Shown piece after piece: positions 9,835 to 22,093 of a stretch of 64,000 nucleotides of DNA. Position 1 is the first letter of the stretch; every line of letters begins with the position of its first letter. Both the position numbers and the translations under genes were made by a program. This DNA is from Undaria pinnatifida (lineage: Eukaryota > Sar > Phaeophyceae > Laminariales > Alariaceae): contig JABAKD010000029.1 in the NCBI GenBank assembly GCA_012845835.1, positions 8,122,048 to 8,186,047 on the forward strand, given 5' to 3'. The notes under the pieces are model-generated. The model ran no database searches, was not told the DNA's origin, and worked only from the letters and a program-made list of their open reading frames with translations.

Positions 9835-12800
9835 GTGAGCTGAAGCTTTGCTCCTATCATGAGCGTACGTAGCGAGAACGTCCCCCCCCCCAAAAAAAAA
9901 CGACATTCCTTTCTTTTCAATCCCCCCCCCCGCCCCCGAACTTTTCAGTACGTAGCGTAGTGGGCTGGTGGCTGGGTGACGACATACAAACAAAATAAAA
10001 TAAATATCATCACCCATAGGTAGGTGGCCCTTTTTAAGGAATCCCGCGATAAGGAAAACGGCATGTATGTGTACTTGACCGATCTCAACTTTCTCCGCGC
10101 CGTTTCGTCCCTTACAGTGGACGCAACACCATTCAATAAGGGACCCCAGGTGCCACCATCACCTTGTCTCCCACTCGAAAAACGCCATGTAGATAGTTAG
10201 AAAACAAGTCATGTGCTCGTAGTGTGCTATGGAGACCTCTCGGTTTACAAGGGACCCTGGGTCAGCCCGCCGCAATACGTACGTATCGGCCAACTACTAC
10301 TGCTGCTGTATGCGGAGAGCTTCACGCCTCGTGTGCCACTAGGATAACAACAAAAAGAGTCGCGCGTGCGAGATCTTGCGACTACTGATGATGCTGTAAG
10401 TACAAGTCTCGAGAGCACGGGTGTACGCTAACACTGATGGACGGAGACGCAGCGCCTGCATCCGTGTGCTGTCGGACTGCTGTGTTTTATCGTCGGTGAC
10501 TTACTATAAAAAATACGTCACCTGTGGCGATCGCGATGTCGTCTATCAGGTATACTAGTCGTTACATACCCGGTAGTCTACTAATAGTATCAACCTGGTA
10601 CCTGGTAGTTAATATAGCTGCCAGCAGCAAATATGCCAGAGACGGAACTTGCACCGGGCTAGACAGAGAGATCTGTCAAAGGCTGTCAAGGCAAATGATG
10701 CTTTGACAGACAGCCTTGACGGCCGAAACACGGGGACACGAAAAACTAACCCTAACCCATCACTCACTAAGGGAAAACACCTTTCCCGTGCTAGTTGTGT
10801 AGAAAAAGGGCTTTCCACATATGGAAAAGTGGAGTTTTTTTCTACCGCCCTGAGATGCTGCCTTGACCGCCAAAGCACCGCTGAAGTATTTAGAATACTT
10901 TAATAAAACACGTGGACACGACAAAAAAGTATTTTGGGAAACAACTTTGCCGTATTATTGTCGATAAAACAAAAACTTCAGTAGAAAAAGGGGTTTCCGT
11001 ACATAGAAATAGAGGATTTTTCTACCGGAGGGATAGCGTGCAATCAGTCTAGACGGGTGGAAATGCCTTCACGGGGACAGCCTTGACTAAGTCCTGGTAT
11101 ATTTGGCCAGTTAGTATCTATCTATGATACGTGCCGAATTAGTGGGCCGAGATCATTGTCTGGTACCCCGAGTCTGGTGCCCTGGTTAAAACTCATCATC
11201 TCGAGAGGTGGCCGGGGATTGGGATAGCGTACACACCTCACATCAAAAATGGTCAGAATGGAAAACTAACCGGAGCGCTGTGATCGTGGGACGATGTAGA
11301 AGAAAACAACTTTTTTTTTTGTCATTTTTTTTTACTTTTTTAGATATCTTGAGACCCCCCTCCCCTGCCGCCATTTTTGATGTGAGATGTCGAAGAAAGA
11401 CCGTCCGGGCGCCAGTGTTTCGTGTGCGTACGCTATAACATACAGAGTGGCAGTGCCATATTTGTACTTCGACTGTCCGGTACACCTGGTACTATGCAAC
11501 GCGATCAATATATTTGGTGTACGACAACAACCGTCCCGTTTGCGGTTAATTGTCGACCCTGGTGCTACTGCCGATGGGAGTCGCCGACCATACCTTCACG
11601 AGGATGCTGTATGCGTGCATACCTGAACCGCGGTTTACGAGCATACCGGTTTATAACTCGTCTTGTTAGCGGTTGGTTTCGTCATCTTCTTTTGCATCTC
11701 CGAGTGCGTGTTCTCGGCCTGTGATACGTTTGATTACCATGTGAATCCTACTCAACCAACTGACAAGCCAACCAACCAAGTAACCATCTAGCCAACCAAC
11801 CAACCAACCAACCAACCAACCAACCAACCAACCAACCAACCAACCAATCAACCAACCACCTCTACTAATCTACCTCCCCTCGCGCGTCCTTTCCTTGCCG
11901 TCAGAAGCATGAAGCAGTACCAAGACCACAAGGCAGGTGGCAGGGACGGTGGCAGTGGTGGCAGTGCCTCCCTGGAGGGGACCCCCCCCCGTGCCCTCCG
12001 GTGGGCATTTGGACCGCCGCCGACGAGGGCGGAAGAAGCGGCGAAGAGGGAAAAGGAGGGAAGGATAGCTGCGAAAAAGGCTGAGGCGGCAGCGACGGCA
12101 GCAGTGGCGGCGGCAGTGGCGGCGGCCGCGGTAGATACGGCGGGCACGCGGTGGGAAACAGTAAATGGCTACCACCTGAAAAGCGTGCGCTGCAGTGCTC
12201 CGGCCAAGGAGAGCGGCATTGGGGTCCGCGACCAGGCAGCATCCGTGAAGAGAGCGCAGTTGCTGCTGCGGGAGGAAGGCGCGCGGGTGCTACCCCCCAG
12301 GAGGGTTCCTTTCGGCGGCGGTGGTGGTCGTCGTGGAGTGCGTGGCGGTGGTGGTGGTGTTGGCGTTGGCGGTGGTGGCGTTGGTGGTGTTGGTGTTGGT
12401 AGTGGTCGTGGTATGGGTGGCGGTGTTGGTGATGGTGGTGGTCGTGGTATTGGTGGTGGTGTTGGTGGTGGTGGCGGTGGCGTTGGTATTGGTGTTGGTG
12501 GTGTTGTTGGCATGGGTGATGTTGGTGGCGTTGGTGGTGGAGTTGGCGGTAGTGATGGTGTTAATAGTAGTGGTGTTGGTGCAAGCGGTGTTGGTAGTGT
12601 TGGTAGTGGTATTGGCGGTGGCGTTGAAGGTGATGGTGGTGTTGGCGTTGGTGGTGGTGTAAGCGGTAGTGGTATTGGTGGTGGTAGAGATGTTGGTGGC
12701 GGTAGTGCCGTTGTTGATGATGTTGGTGGTGTTGTTTCCGGTGATGGTGATGGTGGGGGTGGTGATGTTGGCGGTGACGGTACCGGTGTTGATGTCGGTG

Positions 12801-15800
12801 TTGGTGGTGTTGGTGCTGATGGTGGTGGTGTCAGTGGTGGTTGTGGCGTCGGGGGGGGTGCCGGTTACGGTGCTGGTATTGGTGGCAGCAACAGCAACAG
12901 CAGCAGCACGAACGACTCTAGCAGCATCAACAGCAGCGGGAACAGCAGGAAGTTTATCGCCGACTCCAGGGGGGTGTTGACGGTTCCGAAGGCCCTCCCT
13001 GGCATTCTCTTACAGGTGACAAGTTTTGTTGGGTAGGCGGGTGCATGGGTGGGTTCCCCATGATGGAGTCTGGATTAGTTTGTGGCAAGTGCTGTCGGCG
13101 TTGTTCATCGTTTCCATGAAGCGGTCGACGGCATTTTTCTAGGTATTCCTGTTTTTCTCCAGGAGCACTGACTTGGATTTCGTGATGGTTTTAGTCGGGC
13201 GGATTGGGGAAGGGGAGGGGGGGGGGGGTCGAAAGGGGGAGGAGGCAACGGCGGGGGGAAGGAACGAGAGAGGGGGGAGGGAAAGGGGGGAGGAAGGAGA
13301 AGAGGGACGGGGTGGGGCGGGCGGCGAGGGGCGTTTGTGCATGTGGCCGCTTTCGTCGGCGCATGCAACCGAATCCCTAGACGAGCTTCCATAAGTTTCT
13401 ATTAATAGTGCTGTTTTATTTACCACCTAGCGTCGTCTTTGAACGCCGATAACTGCGCGGATTAAAAATCAAGGTATCGGGGGAGGGTAGACGCCTTCCG
13501 ATACGACCGCTTGCTTGTTGACTGCCGCACAGAATGAAATGCTCGGAATGGGTACCGGAGGTGGGGATGGAGTGGAAAAGTGGTACCAGCTGCTGATAGA
13601 ACGAAAACAAGCTGATGATGTTTGTGCGTGAGCGTTGCTCGTCGCTTTCTTACCTCATCGCCCAGACGAAAGTGTGTATGCGTCGAGACTGTAAATGAAA
13701 ACCGTGGATCAGCGGTATGTTTTTTTTTTTATAGTATCATATGGTGTTGTAGATAGTAACGCCTCCGTTCGCTCTGTTTCGTCGCACGATTCGTCCTTTG
13801 ATTTGATTTTTTTTCGTTGTCTGTGAGAAACACAACGAAAATAGCTCAACGATTGTTGATGACGATTTTACAACCATTAGCAGCAGCTAACGCGCCCGTT
13901 CTTTCGTTGCTAGGGTTTCGTCTACCATCGAAAACATGGGAACATCTGGGAACATTCCCCATACTCACCTCCACACCGAGTGGTGCAACCTAAGCCTGGC
14001 TAAAACCGTGTACCCCCCTCTTCTCTGGCCGCCTCCGTCAGATCATCGACATGGATGATCTTGGCCTTGGAGAGGACGGGATTATGCAGGCGTTCCTAGA
14101 TAACACCGGGCGCTTGCTGCAGGCCACGGGAAATCGGCCGTCCATGACCGACCTCCTTCGCAGCCACGGGTCGGGTCGTCCATGTTCCGACCAGAGTGTT
14201 CTTCGGTAAGTTCCCGGTCCAAAGTTGCATTCGGTAATTCCCGCTTTCAGTTGCGTTCGATACGCTGCGGCAGTAGGTTTGTTGTCTCCGCTCTACGTCG
14301 CACCGGGAAAACTTGTTTCCGGTTCGAGCTATATATTTGTATTCGGTAGGTTTCCGCTTCACTTGGCGTTCAGCAAGAACAAAAATACAGTGGTATCTCC
14401 CGGGAGAAGTCATCGGTAACCCTGTGCTTGTCTAGCTACGAAAAAAGGGTATTGCAAGTACCGGCCCTCTGAGATAAGAAACCGATGTATTGATTTTAGC
14501 CTCAAAGAGTATCCGAGAAAACGTGTTTTCTACTCGAGCTTCAGTATGGCAGCTAGCTGTCGATTTTTATATCCCCCTGTGTAATTTGTGGTACGACGTA
14601 GGCTCATTTTCTTGTAAGACTCTTATGGGAGAGTGGGTAGAGGACACTATCTGCAATCCCCTTTTGGTCGCGCGGTCGTGATTTTCTGCATAGATCAACA
14701 CCTCAGATATCACTGCTTACTGTGCCAACCAAGCAAAGAAGGAGCGGATTTTGCTTCTTTTTTTCGAGGTCCCTACTGTAGTCGTGAAGTGTTTTGGTAT
14801 TTTCCGCGGAAATTCGAACGGACCTAGCGGTGTGTGGAATCGATATTCAAGTTTTGGAGCGTCGAAGATGATTACTGGGGACGCTGGGAGGCCTTTAAAT
14901 ATGGAATAACTGCGGCCGGCGCTACGTGCTAACCAAATTTACCCCGCCCCCGCCCCGTCCTCCCCCCTCCTGTCGGCCTCCCTTACCCCCTCACCCCCGC
15001 TTACGCACTCGCGACATGTGTGTATCGTCATCAATACTACCACCATCATCGCGACGACTGAAAAGCTCGAGATGACCGCGGACAACGTCGGGGCGACAAC
15101 ATCAGGATGCATTCCCTTGGCGAACACCTCCAGGGCCGACCTGCAAGTTCGGATCAGCCTGGAGGGGCACAGCGCGTTCTCCATTCGCGAAACGGAGCAA
15201 TTTCTAAGTGTGAGCTGACCATATGAGGGAAACAAGAAAACGAAAACAATTATCAGATTTATTGTACATATTATATGGACTTCTGTAGTGGAGGCCGGTT
15301 TCATGAGAGCACGCATGCGGAAGAAAGTACGCCTACATACTTCTACGGAAATTGCTATCGGGTACAAATAATAAAGTATACCGATACCTGGTAAAAATAA
15401 AACATGTACCGTAACCTGCAGCAGTATAGTGGTGAAAGAAAACATACCAGGTAGGTTCCAGCGCCACCACAACCAGTTCGTATGAACCTTGCATCGCGTG
15501 GCGCTTGTTTGATTCGGTATCGCCGAGCAACAATGTGGGCGGAGCACAAGAGGCCGAGGGTGTACAGGAGCCGTGCTAATAGCAAGCCTTTTCATGGTTC
15601 CGAACCGCGCCACGGTATCATACGATTGTTTCTCCTTGACTATTAATAGTCCCACGACTCGGATTGGTTCGGTGCTGAAGATCAAATTCTACAACGGCCC
15701 GGTTCGGTTTGGTTTGGTTCGGGTCGGGTCGGATCGGTTCGGTTAGATACACACCTATTAAAATGACAAGGAAGTCTGATTCCGAGTACTTAGTTTCTTC

Positions 15801-18800
15801 CCTAAAACCCGGGTGTAGCACCGGCAACTCGCATAATTATCCAACTCCCAAGTAGGTTCGTCCTCAAAACGTTGGTGTAGGCAACAATGCCAAACGAATA
15901 CCCTACTATAATTCCAAGTGGTTTTGGCCCTGAAACGCGGGTAGACCACCGCAAAACGCGTTATTTTCTAACTCCAAGTAGCTTCATCTGTGCAGAACGG
16001 CAAAAAAAATCCTACTGAAGCCCAAGTGGGTAGTGAGTAGCTGCAGCATGGCTCGCCGATGGCTAAGAAGACGAGTAAGTGTCAACCGGTCTATTTTACC
16101 TGGTACACGTCCAAAAATAAACCCTCGTGCTTCGTACTCATCGCCAAGCTATTGGAAACCGTAGCTACATCTTTTGGAAAGGAAACTGCTTGGAGTTCGT
16201 AGAGAAAGAGCTTTTTGCTGGGTTGCACCCACCCGCGTTTGGGGGGGAAGTTGCTTGGAGTTAGACAGCGCTTTATGCAGTGCTGCACGGGCGATTTGGG
16301 GACAAAACACTTACCAGGTATAATTTGAGTACCAGGTACCAGGTAGGATTTGTTTTGCAGCTCGCCACCCTCTTATTTGGTTGAAAGGTACCGTTCTTGG
16401 AATCAAAGCTGGGCATTGTGTTTGCTGTACTTATCGCACCCGCGATTTGTGGACGAATGTACTCAGAGCTCGAGAAGGAATGCGTTGTTACAGTACTGTG
16501 GTTCTGCGCCCGCTTCTTTGGGGACAAAGCGTTTGTGGAATTGAGGTAGGACATGTTTTTCGGTTCTGCACGTGCTTTTTGGGGGACAAGACGGTTGGGA
16601 TTTTGAGGAGGGCAGAGCTATTGGACGTTTTTGAGCAAGACACCGTTTGCTTTACAGCGCCGTCGTTTTGTGAAAACATTATAAGTAGGATTTTTTTGTG
16701 CGGTACTACACGGGCGTGTTGGGGGCAAAACTACGGGGAGCAGGACACTTTTCGCCTCACAGCGCCGGGGGTTTGGGGACGAGACTATTATTATTATTTT
16801 TGTTTTTTTGCCGCGAAAGGGGTAAGGGTGGCAGTAGAAGGTGGGTCACGCCTAGAGATGGGCACCGGATGGAAAATAACCCGGTTAACCGCGTTTTTTG
16901 GAAACCCAGCAGGCATGTGCGATTACTCGGTTTGTCGAAACAAGAACTGGCAGTCTTGGAGGCACAGCTAACCGGATAACCGGTTAAACCGGATAACCGG
17001 TTGAACCGGATAAAAACGCGCCGGGTTTAACCATTTGCCGGTTGAACCGGAAAGTCGGTTGACTAAGTTAACACTAAAACGTGCTTGCAGCAGTGAATAG
17101 CGGGTTAATAAACATGACAGCGTGAAGGTTGGTTGATCCAATGTCGATTGTACCTATTAAATAGTCTAGGACATTGCACTACAACCTGGCATAAAGTGGA
17201 TTGTGCGGGATAATCGACGTTGGGTCACCCCTCCACACCCCACTAGGGTTATAACTAGAGCTGTGAGTCGGCAGGATTTCGCCTCCAATCTAATAAGTAA
17301 TCGGTAGGTCCCGTTAACTGATCAACTGACTTTAGTCGGCAAGTCGGCTGGCAAACCCAGCTGATGGCCAACCGATTGGCCGACGTAACTCAGGCGAGCG
17401 AAGCGAGCCTGTTAGCTTCCCCCGGCCGGGGAGGGGGCAGGCGCCCGAAAAGGAAAACATGCGTCCCACATTGTGCAACCCCTCCTGCATGTTTGGAAAC
17501 AAAATAAGTCGGGTAGTCGGCACCTTCGGGAAACGACTAATTACTAGTCCGACTAAAAAGTAGTTGGTGACTCAAGTCGTGACAACTCACAGCTCTAGTT
17601 ACGACACAAGTATTCAGCGTGGTCGCCGTGTTGCCGTTCGCACTGTAGGCTGAATGAAGTAAATGCTTGCAGGAGTAGCCGTTGCACAGTTAAAGTGAAT
17701 ATATTGTCAATACTGGTCACTTCACCGCAAGAGGACGTTGATCACGTTGTCGTTGTCAAGGGCGAAGGTTTTTAGAGTGTGCTGTTGGATGGCATCCAGC
17801 GGCTACATAATCGTGCTGTTGCGGATATGTCTCGGGATTATTATATTGTTTACTGTTGGAGAGTTTCGTACAATGCAGTCTGTGTGTTGAATGTTTTGTC
17901 CCGTTTTCAACCCAGCTCAACTGGCGGAGGTTATCTTACACTTACACGATTTTCACATAACCCGCGTTCACAGGTAATTTCCGTTCTCTCCCCGGTCCAT
18001 GCCTCCATTCAACTGTTACATTGCGCAGGATTGATAGTTCAGAGTTTAGCGGAGGTTTAGGTCGTGTCATGTGGACTATCAAGCAGGGCGACCGTTGGTG
18101 CTCGTACTCACCGCACGGCGGTAGACGTGGCGATGATTTTAGGAGCTTCGGGAGCATGGGGTGCGGTGGTTTTGATGCAGCCTGACGTCGTTCTCTACCA
18201 TAACAAGGACATTTTCAGCTAATTAATCAAAACGCGAGACAAATCCCCCTCGAAGAGACGCTGTATTTGGGAACGGAACCAAGCACGCACTTGTGGGTAC
18301 ACCACAAGGTGCCGCTTGACGAAAACTCCTGGTTTTCAATGTTATGGTTGCTTTACCACTTATAAACGGGCTTCACGGTTCTCGGTTAACCGGTTAAAAC
18401 CAGCTGGAAAAAACGCTCAAACCGGTTCTATTTTTTCAAGAATAACGCCTCCTATCCGGTTTTCAGCTCTTCGAAAATGCCGTCCGGTGCCGATCTCTAG
18501 TCACGCCGTCCTTAATCCCTCACCCTCGTGGCTTCAAATGCGGGCGGCCGCCCCCCCCCCCCCACCCCGCCTCGGCGCTCCTATCCGTGCCCCCACCCAG
18601 GCTTCCCATACCCTCATCGCTCACAACAACGATTGCTCCTCCCTCGCTGCTGCTGCCCCTCCTCCTTACCCCCCCACCCCGCCTCGGCGCTCCTATCCGT
18701 GCCCCCACCCAGGCTACCCATACCCTCATCGCTCACAACAACGATTGCTCCTCCCTCGCTGCTGCTGCTCCTCCTCCTTACCCCACCGACCACCGACTAC

Positions 18801-20832
18801 GACCGCTTTTGCAGGTTAAGAGGGGACAGGTCGGGGGCGTTTGGGTGGCCTACCACCCCGTCACAGCATCGACGGCCGCATCCCGGCACATTGCTTGCGT
18901 AACTCTTTCCGTCGACGGCTGCGACGGTTCGGTCGCGGTGGCTGTGAGCGGCACCACGGCCCCGCCCCCCCCTACCCACCCGCCCCCGCCGCCCTCCCCC
19001 CGACACAGGTGGAACTTCTCTGCTTGGAGTTTATTACGACGGAAACGCATTGAACCGGAGCGGGGTGAGGATGGGACGGGGGTTGGGGTGGGGGAAGGGA
19101 TGGGGGAGGGGGAGCGGCGGGGGGTGAGGGGGGAAGTGGGGGCGGGGGAGGGGGCCGGGGTGGGGTTGGGGGTGGCCAAGGGCAACCTTTAATGTTCAAC
19201 GACGTTGGCTTGAACCAGTGGGTCGACGCGGTCTGCCGTGTGGCCAACGGCAGTGACAGGGATAAAAAGTGAGCACAGAAAGCGAGTATGAAAAAAAGTG
19301 AAATGCCGAACACTCGGTCGTCGCGAGTGTCGGCTATTTAGTGCTAGCAGGAGTATCTTATCCTTTGTTATACTTTGTCATTGGACTTTGGAAGCAAACA
19401 GGACAACATGCACCTACCATATACAAACCCTACTATTCTGAAAACGACAATAAAAAGTTACCAACGACGTAGCCGGCACAGAACCGGAGCAGATCGGATC
19501 ATAAACGGATGACCGCCAGGACCAACGCTGTCTGGCAGAGCACAGTACGCCGGAAAACACCCGTCCCCGCTCCCCCCCCCCCCAACACGGGTCCCGCATC
19601 TGACCCCTCCGCGCAGATTCCAGGTGGTAGTGGGGCTCAGGAGGGGTTCCGCGTCGGGGCTACGCGTTGCCGCTATCGTGGGCACTGTCGTGGTGAGTTG
19701 GTGCACCGCCGGCAGACCTTAATTTTCCTGCATGGGTTGTGCGACCATTTTTTGTAGCTTTTTGCTTGTTTGTGTGGCGGTAGATACTTTGATGTTTTTT
19801 CGAGAGTAGGACTGCCTCTGGGTTGGTTTTCCGAACGCGTGCTACGATAGGTAGGCACCACTTTTGGCTGTTTTTTGTTTCTGAAAGACGGACCGGACCG
19901 CCTTGACGTGAATTCGTCCGGAATGCTATTTTTGTTTTGCACTACTAATGTATGAGATACTCCTGGTTGCACTTTCATGTTAGGAGCCTCAGGAAATAAA
20001 CGTTATTGAACCTCTGGCGAGGCATGTGTCTGACGACGGTATCAGAGGGTTGGGTGGGTATTGGTTCTGGCGCTTTATAGTTATCGCGATTGTTTTGCCG
20101 TGCAATGTGGTGCAGAACTAACCTGTACATGGATCACGCATATATATTGTTGTGTATGGACGGAATGTAAGGTCATTTTTCTCTTATATATCAATGTGTG
20201 CCGTACCCTATGTGTTGGCATGTTTTAGGGTTTCTTTTGCGTGCCACGGCTCACGAGGACGCCAGCTTCCGCCACCCTCGCTCGGCCGATACGCGCCGAA
20301 TCGCGACCGAAATCGACAGCCCGGACCTCTCTGACTCCAATAGACTGGTGCTGGGCGGCAGGGTCGTAGCGTTGTGTTTTCTGCACGGAGTAAGTTGCTT
20401 TTGGGAGGCTTTGCTCTCACGACCGGAAACTAAAAATCATCTAGATATCACGATGTACCAACATGGACATAATATAATGACAGTTTAAGTACTAACATGA
20501 AATTCAAACGATCCTCACTAGAGTGGCACTTTACACCGGCATTCAGCAGCAGCTCGTCGGGTAGGGCATCGCAGGCTCCGATCTAAGCATAGAGTTGCAG
20601 GCTGCTGCTAGGGGGCTGGGCTGCTGCTGGACGTGTGGTGTGTCTGGTGTGGCTATGCGCTCCGGCTCTGCACCCGGTGCTTTTTGCGTGTGCTGCTGCA
20701 CACGCCTAGAGAAGTTCGGGGAGTGTGTGCTAAAGTGTTTCCGCAAAATAGAGCCGGTGCGCGCGTCTTTGCGGGCCGAGCGCGCGGGCCGTCGGTGCCG
20801 GGCGGGCGCGGGGTGGGCGGGCGTGCTCCGTC
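9776..20832 (+). CDS. Same gene, 5' half in copy A joined to 3' half in copy B (cut by gap)
   Basis: Predicted exons are 9776-9834, 11905-13015, 14042-14205 and 15066-15209 in unit A. After a 3.6 kb intron holding a MITE, the gene continues at 18815-18943, 19617-19692, 20229-20389 and 20595 onward in unit B, where the N gap cuts it. The exon ending at 15209 leaves phase 0 and the B exon at 18815 begins phase 0, so the join across the unit boundary is in frame. The true start codon is not located. Exon 14042-14205 is 164 nt here against 165 in copy C: one G is missing in a GTCGGG run, which would shift the frame and bring an early stop. Confidence 0.45.
10676..11100. repeat. Two degenerate copies of a ~180-bp segment
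   Basis: TAGAAAAAGGGCTTTCCACA...TTTTTCTACCG at about 10800-10850 resembles TAGAAAAAGGGGTTTCCGTA...TTTTTCTACCGG at about 10981-11030. Inverted TGTCAAGGC / GCCTTGACAG strings lie at the left edge and AGCCTTGAC recurs at the right. This is probably a decayed inverted-repeat element. Also in copy C at about 31752-32175. A CTAACCCTAACCC string inside is only two telomere-like units. Confidence 0.4.
11752..11861. repeat. (CCAA)n microsatellite
   Basis: Tetranucleotide CCAA/ACCA array, about 27 copies with a few interruptions, just before the Gly/Val exon. Copy C (32831-32923) is shorter and has CACCAACC interruptions. Confidence 0.85.
11905..13015 (+). CDS. Ala-rich then Gly/Val-repeat exon (copy A)
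   Basis: Acceptor TTGCCGTCAG, donor after CTCTTACAG; an ATG at 11909 opens a frame of 369 codons to the donor. Order: a Gly/Ser-rich start, a charged Ala-rich segment ([20 protein letters not shown], probably helical), a conserved non-repetitive stretch [15 protein letters not shown], a basic RRVPFGGGG junction, about 180 residues of GGVGVGGG-type repeat encoded by GGT/GTT codons, then Asn/Ser-rich sequence and a conserved [16 protein letters not shown]. It leaves in phase 0 into IIDMDDLG. The opposite strand reads as a Pro-rich shadow. Confidence 0.5.
13204..13330. repeat. Purine (G/GA) tract, copy A
   Basis: G-rich purine run in the intron between the exons at 11905 and 14042. In copy C the tract and its left flank (from CTTGGATTTCGTGATGG) are tandemly duplicated, with starts at about 34208 and 34370. 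Confidence 0.75.
14042..14205 (+). CDS. Acidic/amphipathic exon [13 protein letters not shown] (copy A, frame broken)
   Basis: Acceptor CTCCGTCAG, donor GTAAGT. In copy C (35238-35402) it is 165 nt, exactly 55 codons, phase 0 on both sides, encoding [20 protein letters not shown] and on to MFRPECSS. In copy A one G is missing at about 14172-14175, so reading shifts after HGSG and meets a stop at the splice site. Either copy A is damaged or this is a base-call error. Confidence 0.5.
15066..15209 (+). CDS. Core exon [14 protein letters not shown] (48 codons)
   Basis: A C-rich tract (14939-15004) is followed by the first available AG at GAAAAG. The donor is GTGAGC after CTAAGT, giving 144 nt, phase 0 on both sides. 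The peptide includes [15 protein letters not shown] and IRETEQFLS. Copy C (36263-36406) has the same length and sequence. In frame it leads straight into the VKRGQVGG exon of the following unit. A longer minus-strand frame here is broken in copy C and is rejected. Confidence 0.5.
16874..17060. repeat. AACCGGTT/AACCGGAT array, copy A
   Basis: Short palindromic AACCGGTT motifs repeat with AACCGGAT spacers (densest at 16966-17020). Related AACCGGTTAAAACC strings occur at about 638-700, on the other side of the unit junction, and in all copies. Confidence 0.7.
17253..17600. mobile_element. MITE-like element, 348 bp, 16-bp perfect TIRs (copy A)
   Basis: AACTAGAGCTGTGAGT at 17253-17268 is exactly inverted at 17585-17600. 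Between them lies about 316 bp of non-repetitive sequence with short inner inverted motifs (AGTCGG, CCGACT). No transposase is encoded. Target-site duplication is unclear. It sits in the intron that spans the unit junction, so it amplified with the unit. Confidence 0.65.
17748..20832. repeat. Tandem unit copy B (truncated by assembly gap)
   Basis: Collinear with 1-2982 of copy A and ends abruptly at a run of N. It carries a tandem duplication of a 112-bp C-rich segment (starts near 18563 and 18675) that copy C shares and copies A and D lack. That makes B and C the closest pair, or the same locus seen twice. Confidence 0.9.
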
Positions 20833-21332
20833 NNNNNNNNNNNNNNNNNNNNNNNNNNNNNNNNNNNNNNNNNNNNNNNNNNNNNNNNNNNNNNNNNNNN
20901 NNNNNNNNNNNNNNNNNNNNNNNNNNNNNNNNNNNNNNNNNNNNNNNNNNNNNNNNNNNNNNNNNNNNNNNNNNNNNNNNNNNNNNNNNNNNNNNNNNNN
21001 NNNNNNNNNNNNNNNNNNNNNNNNNNNNNNNNNNNNNNNNNNNNNNNNNNNNNNNNNNNNNNNNNNNNNNNNNNNNNNNNNNNNNNNNNNNNNNNNNNNN
21101 NNNNNNNNNNNNNNNNNNNNNNNNNNNNNNNNNNNNNNNNNNNNNNNNNNNNNNNNNNNNNNNNNNNNNNNNNNNNNNNNNNNNNNNNNNNNNNNNNNNN
21201 NNNNNNNNNNNNNNNNNNNNNNNNNNNNNNNNNNNNNNNNNNNNNNNNNNNNNNNNNNNNNNNNNNNNNNNNNNNNNNNNNNNNNNNNNNNNNNNNNNNN
21301 NNNNNNNNNNNNNNNNNNNNNNNNNNNNNNNN
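20833..21332. other. Assembly gap (500 N)
   Basis: Exactly 500 N, which looks like a placeholder rather than a measured size. Sequence to the left ends at unit position 2982 and sequence to the right restarts at unit position 305. Open reading frames spanning it are artefacts of reading N as coding. Confidence 0.99.
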
Positions 21333-22093
21333 GAGGTTATGGGTCGTGTCATGTGGACTATCAAGCAGGGCGACCGTTGGTGCTCGTACTCACCGCACGG
21401 CGGTAGACGTGGCGATGATTTTAGGAGCTTCGGGAGCATGGGGTGCGGTGGTTTTGATGCAGCCTGACGTCGTTCTCTACCATAACAAGGACATTTTCAG
21501 CTAATTAATCAAAACGCGAGACAAATCCCCCTCGAAGAGACGCTGTATTTGGGAACGGAACCAAGCACGCACTTGTGGGTACACCACAAGGTGCCGCTTG
21601 ACGAAAACTAACCTGGTTTTCAATGTTATGGTTGCTTTACCACTTATAAACGGGCTTCACGGTTCTCGGTTAACCGGTTAAAACCAGCTGGAAAAACGCT
21701 CAAACCGGTTCTATTTTTCAAGAATAACGCCTCCTATCCGGTTTTCAGCTCTTCGAAAATGCCGTCCGGTGCCCATCTCTAGTCACGCCGTCCTTAATCC
21801 CTCACCCGTGGCTTCAAATGCGGGCGGCCGCCCCCCCCCCCCACCCCGCCTCGGCGCTCCTATCCGTGCCCCCACCCAGGCTTCCCATACCCTCATCGCT
21901 CACAACAACGATTGCTCCTCCCTCGCTGCTGCTGCCCCTCCTCCTTACCCCCCCACCCCGCCTCGGCGCTCCTATCCGTGCCCCCACCCAGGCTACCCAT
22001 ACCCTCATCGCTCACAACAACGATTGCTCCTCCCTCGCTGCTGCTGCTCCTCCTCCTTACCCCACCGACCACCGACTACGACCGCTTTTGCAG

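Larger units (their letters stand above)
1..17747. repeat. Tandem unit copy A (17.7 kb segmental duplication)
   Basis: Base 1 onward recurs almost identically from 17748 and again from 38948, giving a period of 17,747 bp. Order and orientation are conserved throughout. Copies differ by scattered substitutions, homopolymer length changes and microsatellite length. The left edge is cut by the window, so further copies may lie to the left. The unit holds the 3' half of one gene (958-6319), about 3.5 kb with no gene I can support, the 5' half of the next gene (from about 9776 to 15209), and a 3.6 kb intron that crosses into the next unit. Confidence 0.95.

Noticed and set aside
10746-10759. Interstitial telomere repeat
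   Set aside because: Only about two CCCTAA units, which is expected by chance.
12321-12980. Poly-valine/leucine frames through the GGT/GTT repeat
   Set aside because: Out-of-frame reading of the Gly/Val exon. The Gly frame joins conserved non-repetitive sequence on both sides and the Val frames do not.
14939-15685. 248-codon minus-strand frame
   Set aside because: Split in two in copy C, with no splice signals at the break. The plus strand has a phase-consistent 144-nt exon at 15066-15209 conserved in both copies.
20543-21467. Long frames of 257-298 codons across the gap
   Set aside because: More than half of each is unresolved N. The two ends come from different unit positions, so no continuous protein is implied.
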